Origin: JBOGZI01 sp050697275
GTDB taxonomy: Bacteria; Actinomycetota; Thermoleophilia; Solirubrobacterales; 70-9
Direction: 5' to 3'
DNA: 5,980 bases
Assembly (NCBI GenBank): GCA_050697275.1
Contig: JBOGZI010000095.1
Span: forward strand, 1 to 5,980
The notes under the pieces are model-generated. The model had not been told where the DNA came from, ran no database searches, and saw only the letters and a program-made list of their open reading frames with translations. How positions within the stretch are numbered: the stretch's first letter is position 1; every line of letters starts with the position of its first letter. Shown here piece after piece: positions 1 to 5,411 of the stretch. Both the position numbers and the translations under genes were made by a program.

Positions 1-14
1 GTCTCCAGCGGTCT

Positions 15-45
15 CCGGCGGATCGCCCTGCAAGCGATCCGCCGG
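15..45 (-). terminator. Strong hairpin downstream of tRNA-Ser, possible terminator
   Basis: A perfect 12-bp inverted repeat (CCGGCGGATCGC at 15-26 and its complement at 34-45) encloses a 7-nt loop. It lies about 51 nt past the 3' end of the minus-strand tRNA-Ser, where a transcript terminator would be expected. No T-run follows the stem on either strand, so this is not a canonical intrinsic terminator. GC-rich actinobacteria often have such U-poor hairpins, but an mRNA-stabilising or processing role, or the 3' hairpin of a gene to the left of the window, is equally possible. Confidence 0.45.
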
Positions 46-96
46 TCGAGACGCCCGCGTTCTCCCTGCACATGAGCTGGATCTGGCTTCGGTCAG

Positions 97-185
97 CGGA
101 GGGGGTGGGATTCGAACCCACGGAAGACCCGAAGGCCCTCAACGGTTTTCGAGACCGCCCCGTTCAACCACTCCGGCACCCCTCC
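97..185 (-). tRNA. tRNA-Ser (anticodon CGA)
   Basis: Read on the minus strand, an 89-nt cloverleaf is complete. The acceptor stem GGAGGGG (185-179) pairs with CCCCTCC (104-98), and the discriminator base is G (97). The T arm is GTGGG-TTCGAAT-CCCAC. The anticodon loop is CTCGAAA, giving anticodon CGA, which reads the serine codon UCG. The long variable arm typical of class II tRNAs is present: a 7-bp stem with G-U pairs, capped by a UUCG tetraloop closed by C-G. The bases after the discriminator are CTG, so CCA is not encoded and must be added by the CCA-adding enzyme. No clear promoter is visible in the 55 bases between this gene and the upstream hydrolase stop codon. Confidence 0.96.
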
Positions 186-211
186 ATCAACGTCAAGGCT
201 AGCGTCGCCGA

Positions 212-240
212 GCGGCGCGCCCTTGCGACCGTGGCGCCGC
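212..240 (-). terminator. GC-rich hairpin after the glycoside hydrolase, weak terminator candidate
   Basis: Immediately downstream of the hydrolase stop codon on the minus strand, GCGGCGC (240-234) can pair with GCGCCGC (218-212) across a 15-nt loop. The 7-bp stem is all G/C, and no U-tract follows it. It sits between the hydrolase gene and tRNA-Ser, so it could end the hydrolase message, but stems of this length arise often by chance in GC-rich DNA. Confidence 0.25.
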
Positions 241-1356
241 TCAGCTCTTCCGGTAGACGCCGTAGCTCGGCTTCTTGCTGCCGTTGCGGCGGAGCAGCCC
301 CTGCGAGCTGTAGGGGGTGTCGATCGGATGGACCCAGCCGAGGGTGTAGATGCGCTTCCACCTGCGGCCGATCTTGAAAGCGGCCCGGATCCAGCGCTTG
401 CCCTCCTTCGCCTTCAGCGAGTAGAGGAGATCCTTGTCCTTGAAGCCGATCGGGACGCCCCACTCCGACAGATAGAGCTTCAGGCGCTGCCCGCGGAAGT
501 TCTTGTCGATCACCCGAGCGAGACGGCGAAGGTCCTTGAAGGCCACCGATCCCTTGGGCGAGGGACGGCCCTTCAGGCTCGGCTTGTGGAAGCCGTACGG
601 GTTGTGCCCGTACATGTCCATCCGCGGCCGACTCCCGTTCGGGAGCTTCAGGTAGCGGATCCACTGGTAGGGGTTGATGTCGCCGCGGCCCGCCGAGGTA
701 TAGGTGTTCCCCCCGATCACCAGGTTGGCCGGGTTGACCGCCTTCAGCGCGGCGTAGGCGGCGTCGAGCAGCTCAGCGTAGGTGCGCGGGGCGACCTGCT
801 CTGACTTCCTCAGCTTCCCGACGTTGCGTCGCGCGGGGGTGAACGGGCCGAAGTTCGGCTTGCGGTTGGGCTCGCCCCAGATCATCCAGAGGCGGACGCT
901 CGGGTACTTCTTGGCGATCGCGGTGGAGAAGTCGGCGAAGTCCGAGATCTGGGTGGGGGCGAACCTCGCGCTCCTGCCGCCGTTGGCCCAGGGCGGCGTG
1001 CCCCGGATCAGGATCTGCACGCTCATCCCGTACTTCAGCGCCTCGGACACGGCGAAGTCGATGTAGGACGGCCAGAGGTAAGCGGGATCGTTGGGGTCGG
1101 TGGGATTGACCGGCTTGGCCGTCGGCGCGATCTGGTCCCAGTGGGCCGTCGTCCCGTAGATGCCGACCCCGAGGTCCCGGTAGGTCGGGAACATCGAGGC
1201 GCCCTCGAAGGTGATCGGGCCCCACATCAGCTTCCTCGGCGTCTGGGCGTCCGCTTGTGCGGGCTGCAGCATGCCGCCCGCGAGCAGGGCAATGCCGGCC
1301 GCGACCACTGCCGCAGCCGAGATCCGAGCGATCTGGCCGGTCCCCGCCAAAACCAT
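241..1356 (-). CDS. Secreted clan GH-A-like glycoside hydrolase (cellulase/GH39-like TIM barrel)
   Basis: The gene encodes a probable exported (alpha/beta)8-barrel glycoside hydrolase of 371 aa. From the ATG at 1356, residues 1-35 form a signal peptide: a short N-terminus with one Arg, a hydrophobic stretch at about 12-31, and an AQA|DAQ cleavage site. The mature protein shows clan GH-A landmarks. The candidate acid/base is Glu162 in WGEPN, on the strand-4 pattern LWMIWGEPN. The candidate nucleophile is Glu298 in LYLSEWGVP. About 136 residues separate them, which is normal for this fold. The Asn that usually precedes the acid/base is Gly here. The C-terminal segment is rich in Arg/Lys and aromatics. 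A TTG codon at 1368 would add four residues; neither start has a clear Shine-Dalgarno sequence, and ATG was preferred. Substrate cannot be assigned: the role could be cell-wall or plant polysaccharide breakdown, or a non-catalytic relative. It follows ytoQ after a gap that contains a palindrome. Confidence 0.8.
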   Translation of the reverse strand: MVLAGTGQIARISAAAVVAAGIALLAGGMLQPAQADAQTPRKLMWGPITFEGASMFPTYRDLGVGIYGTTAHWDQIAPTAKPVNPTDPNDPAYLWPSYIDFAVSEALKYGMSVQILIRGTPPWANGGRSARFAPTQISDFADFSTAIAKKYPSVRLWMIWGEPNRKPNFGPFTPARRNVGKLRKSEQVAPRTYAELLDAAYAALKAVNPANLVIGGNTYTSAGRGDINPYQWIRYLKLPNGSRPRMDMYGHNPYGFHKPSLKGRPSPKGSVAFKDLRRLARVIDKNFRGQRLKLYLSEWGVPIGFKDKDLLYSLKAKEGKRWIRAAFKIGRRWKRIYTLGWVHPIDTPYSSQGLLRRNGSKKPSYGVYRKS

Positions 1357-1421
1357 GAGCCAGTCCAAACACGCGAGGGGGGTCGACGTTTCGGCAGCTC
1401 GACATGTACGGAAGGGGAACT

Positions 1422-1435
1422 GTCCGCCGGCGGAC
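1422..1435 (-). terminator. 14-bp perfect palindrome between ytoQ and the hydrolase gene
   Basis: GTCCGCCGGCGGAC is a perfect 14-bp dyad starting 18 nt downstream of the ytoQ stop codon and lying about 66 nt before the hydrolase ATG. In RNA it would form a very GC-rich, short-looped hairpin, suggesting an end to the drrA-drrB-ytoQ message. It could instead be an operator for the hydrolase gene. No T-run follows on the minus strand (the next bases are AGTTCCCC), and I see no convincing -35/-10 pair around it. Confidence 0.35.
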
Positions 1436-1453
1436 CTCGGCCCTGCGCGTCCG

Positions 1454-1915
1454 TCAGGCAGGGGCCGGGAGCTTGCCCTGGAGCACGTAGCGGAGCACGT
1501 CCACGACCTGCTCGGGAGTCTCCGCGGTGGCCATCGCGGCGCGGTCGATCTCCTTCAGCGCGTGCGTGGTCTCCGGGTCGTGCAGGGTAATGATCGGCTT
1601 CCCCAGCGCGGCGGCGAACCCAGCGTCGAAGGCGGCGTTCCACTGCTTGTACTTGTCGCCGAAGCGGACCACGACCACGTCGGCCTGGCGGATCAGGTTC
1701 TGGGTGCGGATCGCGTTGACGCCGGCGCCCTTGTGGTCCTTCCAGAAGCCGTCCGACTCCTCGCCGAGGATCGCCACCCCGACGTCGTCGGAGGCGCCGT
1801 GATCGGTGACCGGGGAGCTGAAGGTGACGTCCAGGCCGGCCTCCTCCGCGCCCTTGGCGATCTGCTCGCGCCAGTCGCTGTGGATCTCGCCCGCCAGATA
1901 CACGTTCCAGGCCAT
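1454..1915 (-). CDS. ytoQ: YtoQ family protein (nucleoside deoxyribosyltransferase-like fold)
   Basis: This 153-aa protein matches the remembered Bacillus subtilis YtoQ family along nearly its full length. The N-terminus YLAGEIHSDWR (residues 6-16) corresponds to the family's YLAGEIHS.WR block. RFGDKYKQWNAAFDAG (84-99) corresponds to its FGEKYKQWN.A.DA block, and GKPIIT (105-110) also fits. The family is usually placed with nucleoside 2-deoxyribosyltransferase-like Rossmann proteins. No reaction is established, so a nucleotide- or sugar-processing role is only an analogy. No signal peptide or membrane segment is seen, so it is probably cytosolic. The ATG at 1915 begins 9 nt after the stop of the DrrB-type permease gene, implying co-transcription. 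The short gap lacks an obvious Shine-Dalgarno sequence, so translation may depend on coupling to the upstream gene. Confidence 0.92.
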   Translation of the reverse strand: MAWNVYLAGEIHSDWREQIAKGAEEAGLDVTFSSPVTDHGASDDVGVAILGEESDGFWKDHKGAGVNAIRTQNLIRQADVVVVRFGDKYKQWNAAFDAGFAAALGKPIITLHDPETTHALKEIDRAAMATAETPEQVVDVLRYVLQGKLPAPA

Positions 1916-1924
1916 GCGCCGATC

Positions 1925-2779
1925 TTAGGCCCTGCTTCGGTAGAGCCGGGTGGTGAGCGGCAGGAAGACCGCGGTCAGCGCCGCGGCGGTCCCCAGCACG
2001 ATTGCGATGTCGCCGCCCGAGGCCGACCCGTTCATCAAACCGCGTGAGACGGTGGCCAGCACCGAGATCGGGTTGGCGTTGACAAACGCCTCCAGGGCGC
2101 TCGGCAGGGTCTCCGGCTCGACGAAGACGTTGCTGAGGAAGGTGAGCGGGAAGATGCTCATGAAACCCGCGTTCATCACCGCGTTCGGCGAGCGCATCAG
2201 CAGTCCCATCGTCGTGAACACCCAGGAGAGCCCGAAGGCGAAGACGATCACCAGCGCCATCGCCGCCGCGACGCCGCCGATCCCGTTCTCCGGCCGGAAG
2301 CCGAGCGCCACCCCGAGGCCGACGATCACAGTGCCCGCGACGAAGTAGCGGACGCTGTCGCCGAGTAGGGCACCGAGCAGCGGCGCGGGCCGCCAGATCG
2401 GCAGCGAGCGGAAGCGGTCCACCACTCCCTTGGTCAGGTCGGTGTTGATCGAGACGCCGGAGTAGACGGTGGTGAACAGGACCGACATCACCAGGATGCC
2501 GGGAAGGATGTAGTCGAGGTACTCCGCGGTCGAGCCCTCGATCGCGCCGCCGAAGATGTAAGTGAACATGAGCACGAACATCACCGGCGTGATCGTCACG
2601 TCGAGCAGCTGCTCGGGGACGTGCTTGACCTTGAGCATCCCGCGCCAGCCGTAGGTGAGGGTGGCCGAGAGCGCGCTGGGACGACCGGGCCGGGGCGCGG
2701 AGGAAAGGGCCTTGCGCAGCGCCACCTCCTCCGGGGCGCCGTTGAGCGGCTTCTCGGTGGTGGTCTCGGGAGCGCTCAT
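1925..2779 (-). CDS. ABC-2 type transporter permease, DrrB family
   Basis: This 284-aa integral membrane subunit would pair with the adjacent ATPase to form an exporter of the daunorubicin-resistance (DrrAB) type. A cytosolic N-terminus of about 55 residues is followed by roughly six hydrophobic segments: near 59-79, 90-111, 133-160, 168-195, 201-221 and 256-280. The family's cytosolic loop signature is visible as TKGVVDRFRSLPIWRPAPLLG between segments two and three. The FVEPETLPSALEAFVNANPIS region (219-239) is the usual ABC-2 periplasmic-side loop. The length is typical. The ATG overlaps the ATPase stop codon (ATGA, 2776-2779), and a strong GAGGAGGAG Shine-Dalgarno lies inside the end of the ATPase gene, so the two subunits should be translationally coupled. 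The substrate is unknown. The family exports hydrophobic drugs, polyketides, lipids or glycolipids, and drug specificity should not be assumed. Confidence 0.93.
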   Translation of the reverse strand: MSAPETTTEKPLNGAPEEVALRKALSSAPRPGRPSALSATLTYGWRGMLKVKHVPEQLLDVTITPVMFVLMFTYIFGGAIEGSTAEYLDYILPGILVMSVLFTTVYSGVSINTDLTKGVVDRFRSLPIWRPAPLLGALLGDSVRYFVAGTVIVGLGVALGFRPENGIGGVAAAMALVIVFAFGLSWVFTTMGLLMRSPNAVMNAGFMSIFPLTFLSNVFVEPETLPSALEAFVNANPISVLATVSRGLMNGSASGGDIAIVLGTAAALTAVFLPLTTRLYRSRA

Positions 2780-3774
2780 GCCGCCTGCTCCTCCTCGATC
2801 TCGATCGCGTGCTCGGGGGTCTGCTCCTCGGCCGGATGGCCGGTGAGCGCCAGGAAGACCTCGTCGAGGCTCGGCTGGCCGAGCGTGAACTCGGCGACCC
2901 CCACGCCGGAGCGGGTGAGGGCAGCAACCGCCTCGGCGGCGCGGTCGGCATCGGGGCAGGCGCAGGAGAGCGCCGCCGGGTCTGGCTCGAGGTGGACCGA
3001 GCCGAGCTCCCGAGCGAGCAGCCGCTCGGCATCGGGCCGCTGCTCGGGGTCGAGCAGCCGCACGTGCAGCGCGCCGGTCCCCACCGAGCGCTTCAGCTGG
3101 GCCGGGGTTCCCTCGGCGATCACCTTGCCGTGGTCGATCACCGCGATCCCGTCGGCGAGCCGGTCGGCCTCGTCGAGGTACTGGGTGCAGAGCAGGATCG
3201 TGGTTCCCTCCTCCGCCGCGAGGGTGCGGATGATGTCCCAGACCTGGTTGCGGGAGCGAGGGTCGAGACCGGTGGTCGGCTCGTCCAGGAACATCACCTC
3301 CGGGGTCACCACCAGGCTGGCGGCGATGTCGAGCCGCCGCCGCATCCCGCCGGAGTAGTTCTTGACCAGTCGTCCCGCGGCGTCCGCGAGGCCGAACGCC
3401 TCGAGCAGCTCGGCAGCCCGGGACTTGGCGTCGGCGCGGCCGAGGCCGAGCAGCCGACCGAGCAGGACGAGGTTCTCGCGGCCTGTCAGGTCCTCATCCA
3501 CCGAGGCGAGTTGCCCGGTGAGGCTGACCAGACCGCGGACGGCGTCACCATCGGTGACGATGTCGTGACCGAGCACCCTGGCCGAGCCGGAGTCCGGGCG
3601 AAGCAGGGTGGCGAGCAGGCGGATCGTGGTCGTCTTTCCGGCCCCGTTCGGGCCGAGGACGCCGTAGACCGAGCCGCGCCCGACCGAGAGGTCGACGCCG
3701 TCCACCGCGCGGACCTTGCCGAAGGTCTTGACGAGGCCGGTCGCCTCGATTGCGAGTGGGGTTTGGTTGGTCAC
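2776..3774 (-). CDS. ABC transporter ATP-binding protein, DrrA family (daunorubicin-resistance type)
   Basis: This 332-aa ATPase powers the adjacent ABC-2 permease. Its motifs run in order: Walker A GPNGAGKTT (41-49, Lys47), Q-loop Gln88 in LTGQL, signature YSGGM (140-144), Walker B MFLDEP (Asp164, Glu165), and D-loop TGLD. At the switch-histidine position the sequence reads CTQYLDEADRLAD, so Gln198 replaces His. As I recall, DrrA relatives commonly share this, so it is not a lesion here. Residues from about 225 on form the DrrA-specific C-terminal domain (DUF4162-like), including PSLDEVFLALTGH (301-313). The tail is very acidic (EIEEEQ). The GTG start at 3774 has an excellent AAGGAG 4 nt upstream (3779-3784), which fixes the start. 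The 106-bp gap upstream separates it from the PPOX gene. It may have its own promoter, though no clear -35/-10 is visible. Confidence 0.95.
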   Translation of the reverse strand: MTNQTPLAIEATGLVKTFGKVRAVDGVDLSVGRGSVYGVLGPNGAGKTTTIRLLATLLRPDSGSARVLGHDIVTDGDAVRGLVSLTGQLASVDEDLTGRENLVLLGRLLGLGRADAKSRAAELLEAFGLADAAGRLVKNYSGGMRRRLDIAASLVVTPEVMFLDEPTTGLDPRSRNQVWDIIRTLAAEEGTTILLCTQYLDEADRLADGIAVIDHGKVIAEGTPAQLKRSVGTGALHVRLLDPEQRPDAERLLARELGSVHLEPDPAALSCACPDADRAAEAVAALTRSGVGVAEFTLGQPSLDEVFLALTGHPAEEQTPEHAIEIEEEQAA

Positions 3775-3880
3775 TCTGCTCCTTGCCGTTCGCTTTCGGT
3801 CACCGATGGAGACTGGCGCGCTCCCAGAAAGTAATCGCAGCCAATGATCGCTACCTCGGCGTGGTCCTTCTGTGACGGGC
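3775..3880 (-). other. Intergenic gap between the PPOX gene and the drrA-like gene
   Basis: This 106-bp gap holds the AAGGAG ribosome-binding site of the ATPase (3779-3784) and a short inverted repeat TCGGT-C-ACCGA (3796-3806) about 22 nt upstream of the GTG start. The stretch around 3830-3850 is locally A/T-richer than its surroundings. It would be a natural place for a promoter, but I find no convincing -35/-10 pair, no terminator with a U-tract after the PPOX gene, and no SoxR-type TTCAAG-N4-CTTGAA site. Whether the exporter genes are read through from the SoxR-linked operon therefore remains open. Confidence 0.4.
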
Positions 3881-4285
3881 TTACGCGCCGTTGACGGAGC
3901 GAGCGCCCGAGTCGGGCACGAGGCCCCAGGGGACGATCCGCTCCGGATGGACGCGGATCAGGGGCCGATCCCCGTCGACCGCCTCGGCACGGCCACGCAC
4001 CTCGATCCCGCGAGGCCGCCAGGGGTCGGTGCTGGCGAGGTCGTCGACGACGATCGCTGCCCTGCCGCTCCGCTGAACGTCGCGGTACTTCTTGCTCTCC
4101 ACCATCGTGTGGCCGCGGATGTCGATCGAGTCGTGCTCGGGGTTGTAGGAGAAGCCGACCGGGACCACGTGCGGGGTCCCGTCCTTGCCGACCGTGGCGA
4201 TCCGGGCGAGGCGGCGGGCTCCGTTGCCGCCGGGGAACTGATTGCGGCCCAGGAATTCCAGCTCGGTCTCGGTGAAGACGCTCAT
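3881..4285 (-). CDS. PPOX-class F420-dependent oxidoreductase, MSMEG_5819/OxyR family
   Basis: This 134-aa split beta-barrel flavin/deazaflavin protein is related to pyridoxamine-5'-phosphate oxidase. The diagnostic run is present: LARIATVGKDGTPHVVPVGF (residues 26-45), then IDIRGHTMVESKKYRDVQR (54-72), AAIVVDDLASTDPWRPRGIEVRGRAE (76-101) and a C-terminal RVHPERIVPWGL (111-122). The VVDDLAS.DPWRPRGIEVRG block is characteristic of the family that includes OxyR of oxytetracycline biosynthesis. Members use reduced F420 to reduce double bonds in small organic molecules, or bind F420 or FMN. The ATG at 4285 was chosen because GGAGG lies 5 nt upstream (4291-4295) and the family homology begins there. 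Upstream in-frame codons belong to antisense reading of the MBL gene. It sits 23 nt downstream of the MBL gene, as the third gene of the SoxR-linked operon. F420 use is inferred from family, not seen. Confidence 0.92.
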   Translation of the reverse strand: MSVFTETELEFLGRNQFPGGNGARRLARIATVGKDGTPHVVPVGFSYNPEHDSIDIRGHTMVESKKYRDVQRSGRAAIVVDDLASTDPWRPRGIEVRGRAEAVDGDRPLIRVHPERIVPWGLVPDSGARSVNGA

Positions 4286-4308
4286 CCTTGCCTCCCGTCG
4301 CTCACTGC

Positions 4309-4980
4309 TCAGTGGTCCTCGCCGCTCCGGACCCGCTCGAGGATCGTGTCGATGCGGCGCCTGGCATCGTTCGCGTCGGTGTGGGCGTAGAGGGGATCCC
4401 CGCCCGTCGCCGCCCAGGGCACCAGCACGTCGAAGTCGAGCCCCCGGATCAGATCGAGGCTGTCGGCGTAGTCGTTGCGGTCGCTCGAGCCGAGCACGGC
4501 CGCCGACCACTCGCCGCCGTCGAGGTAGATCGTGTCGGCGGTGAACAGGAGGCGATGCTCGCCGCTGTCCCAGAGATACGCGGTGGAGCCGGCCGTGTGC
4601 CCCGGGATCGGGATCACCTCGAGGTCCTCATCGAGGTGGTGGCGGCGCGAGAAGGTCGCCCGGACCGGGTGCGAGTCCACGACCGAGGCTCGCTCGGCCT
4701 CGTGGACGAAGAGCGGCGCCCGCACCCAGTCGGAGGCGAAGGTCGCCTCGTGCCAGTGCCCGAGATACCAGCGGGATATGCCGCCGAGGGCCTCGATCGC
4801 CTCGGCGCTCGCCTCCAGCTCGGGCACCGCATAGAGCAGCACGTTCCCCCGCTTCCGCTCGAGCAGGAAGGAGCGAACGTGAAGCGAGGGGGCGAAGGGC
4901 AGCGCCTCCGGAGGCGACGCGTGCAGGCCCGGGACCACCTCCTGGAGACCCGCGAGCTCAGTCCTCGCCGCCGCATTCAT
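4309..4980 (-). CDS. MBL-fold metallo-hydrolase-like protein with incomplete metal motif
   Basis: This 223-aa protein has the metallo-beta-lactamase fold order. An N-terminal sheet region contains FLLERKRGNVLLYAVP (38-53). The motif-II position reads LGHWHEAT (73-80), followed by PGHTAGSTAYLW (126-137, His128), LFTADTIY (145-152, Asp149) and LVPWAA (186-191). In canonical HxHxDH enzymes, residues 79-80 would be Asp-His and the last metal histidine would lie near 189-190. Here they are Ala-Thr and Trp-Ala. The first-site ligands (His75, His77, His128) and the bridging Asp149 remain, so a mononuclear or altered site is likely. The ATG at 4980 overlaps the upstream gene's stop codon (ATGA, 4977-4980), with AGGAG further upstream. 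That supports coupling to the DUF5519 gene and membership of the SoxR-linked operon. The substrate is unknown. No signal peptide is seen, so it is probably cytosolic. Confidence 0.88.
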   Translation of the reverse strand: MNAAARTELAGLQEVVPGLHASPPEALPFAPSLHVRSFLLERKRGNVLLYAVPELEASAEAIEALGGISRWYLGHWHEATFASDWVRAPLFVHEAERASVVDSHPVRATFSRRHHLDEDLEVIPIPGHTAGSTAYLWDSGEHRLLFTADTIYLDGGEWSAAVLGSSDRNDYADSLDLIRGLDFDVLVPWAATGGDPLYAHTDANDARRRIDTILERVRSGEDH

Positions 4981-5333
4981 TCCGCCGTCTCCTGCTGGGG
5001 CAGCCCATGCCGTTCGACGGCGCGGTCGTAATTGAGACGGATCATCGCGATCACGTCGCGGACGTCGTCGTCCGTCTCGATCCGGCGTGAGCCGTAGCCG
5101 GGCTTGCCCGGGAACACCGGGTGGTAGTCGATCCGCTCGGCGTCGAACAGCTCCTGCCAGATCTGCCGCGGGAAGCCGCCGTGGAAGGCATGGTCCCCGT
5201 GCAGGTGGCCGAGCTCCCGGCGCCCCAGGGTGAAGGCGAACTCCCCCCGGCGGCCGGGTCCGGCCTCGACCCCGGGCCAGGAGGTGACCTCCTCGGTGAT
5301 CCTCTCGCTTGCCGTCTGCGTCCCGGTCGCCAT
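4977..5333 (-). CDS. DUF5519 / 'luciferase-family' domain protein
   Basis: This 118-aa single-domain protein is the first gene of the minus-strand operon divergent from soxR. It fits the DUF5519 family, which databases label 'luciferase'. The pattern ITEEVTSWPGVEAGPGRRGE (12-31) is followed by FTLGRRELGHLHGDHAFHGGFP (34-55), HPVFPGKPG (71-79) and RDVIAMIRLNYDRAVERHG (92-110). His/Asp-rich HLHGDHAFH (43-51) is the most conserved-looking patch and could bind a ligand or metal. No enzymatic role is established for bacterial members, and the luciferase label should not be read as bioluminescence. The ATG at 5333 has AGAGGA about 6 nt upstream and starts where family similarity starts. The reading frame runs on further upstream, but that part is antisense to the promoter and soxR. 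Its promoter overlaps a SoxR box, so redox induction is likely. Confidence 0.88.
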   Translation of the reverse strand: MATGTQTASERITEEVTSWPGVEAGPGRRGEFAFTLGRRELGHLHGDHAFHGGFPRQIWQELFDAERIDYHPVFPGKPGYGSRRIETDDDVRDVIAMIRLNYDRAVERHGLPQQETAE

Positions 5334-5352
5334 CGTCTTCCTCTTTCGACGT

Positions 5353-5381
5353 TTGAACTGGAGTGCACGCGACTCTATAAG
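5353..5381 (+). promoter_or_regulatory. Promoter of soxR (plus strand)
   Basis: TTGAAC (5353-5358) and TATAAG (5376-5381) are separated by exactly 17 nt, a near-consensus housekeeping sigma promoter that stands out in this GC-rich DNA. The expected start point is near 5388, which falls in the middle of the SoxR box. SoxR bound there would be expected to hinder soxR transcription, giving autorepression. Confidence 0.7.
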
Positions 5382-5402
5382 TTCAAGTGCGCTTGAAGTC
5401 AA
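5374..5402 (-). promoter_or_regulatory. SoxR-type promoter of the DUF5519-MBL-PPOX operon (minus strand)
   Basis: Read on the minus strand, the -35 TTGACT (5402-5397) is followed by the SoxR box and then A/T-rich TATAGA (5379-5374, spacer 17) or TAGAGT (5377-5372, spacer 19). A 19-nt spacer is the length used by SoxR/MerR-activated promoters, and the -35 abuts TCAAG exactly as in the Escherichia coli soxS promoter. The -10 region overlaps the -10 of the divergent soxR promoter. The leader to the ATG at 5333 would be about 35 nt. Confidence 0.72.
5382..5397. promoter_or_regulatory. SoxR box (operator)
   Basis: TTCAAG-TGCG-CTTGAA is a perfect dyad with 6-bp arms around a 4-nt centre. It keeps the TCAAG-N4-CTTGA core and spacing of the known SoxR operator (CCTCAAG-N4-CTTGAGG in E. 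coli soxS). It lies immediately in front of a gene for a SoxR with an intact cluster motif, and between the -35 and -10 elements of the divergent operon, as MerR-family activators require. No other copy of this dyad was noticed in the window. Confidence 0.85.
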
Positions 5403-5411
5403 GGGCAATCC

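Noticed and set aside
1227..3032. Long open frame (601 codons) on the minus strand across ytoQ and the ABC genes
   Set aside because: It is an out-of-frame shadow. Its translation is extremely rich in Arg, Pro, Gly and Ser, with no domain motifs, while the true frames carry full DrrA, DrrB and YtoQ signatures.
3543..3559. Inverted repeat CGTCACC-ATC-GGTGACG
   Set aside because: It is a perfect 7-bp dyad but lies inside the DrrA coding sequence (VTDGDAV region) with no regulatory context. Such repeats are expected occasionally in GC-rich coding DNA.
2958..3774. Loss of the ABC switch histidine (CTQYLDEAD) as a defective ATPase
   Set aside because: Gln at this position is, as I recall, usual in DrrA-type ATPases, and all other motifs are intact, so it is a family trait rather than a lesion.
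2809..3834. 341-codon plus-strand open frame opposite the ATPase gene
   Set aside because: It is antisense shadow coding caused by high GC. It has no recognisable motifs, and the opposite strand holds an intact ABC ATPase with a strong ribosome-binding site.
4286..4510. N-terminal extension of the PPOX reading frame into the MBL gene
   Set aside because: The extra 75 codons are an out-of-frame reading of the MBL gene with Arg-rich composition. The ATG at 4285 has GGAGG in front and begins the family homology.
4288..5031. 247-codon plus-strand open frame opposite the MBL gene
   Set aside because: It has a composition-driven sequence with no family resemblance. The minus strand encodes a clear MBL fold with an ATGA overlap.
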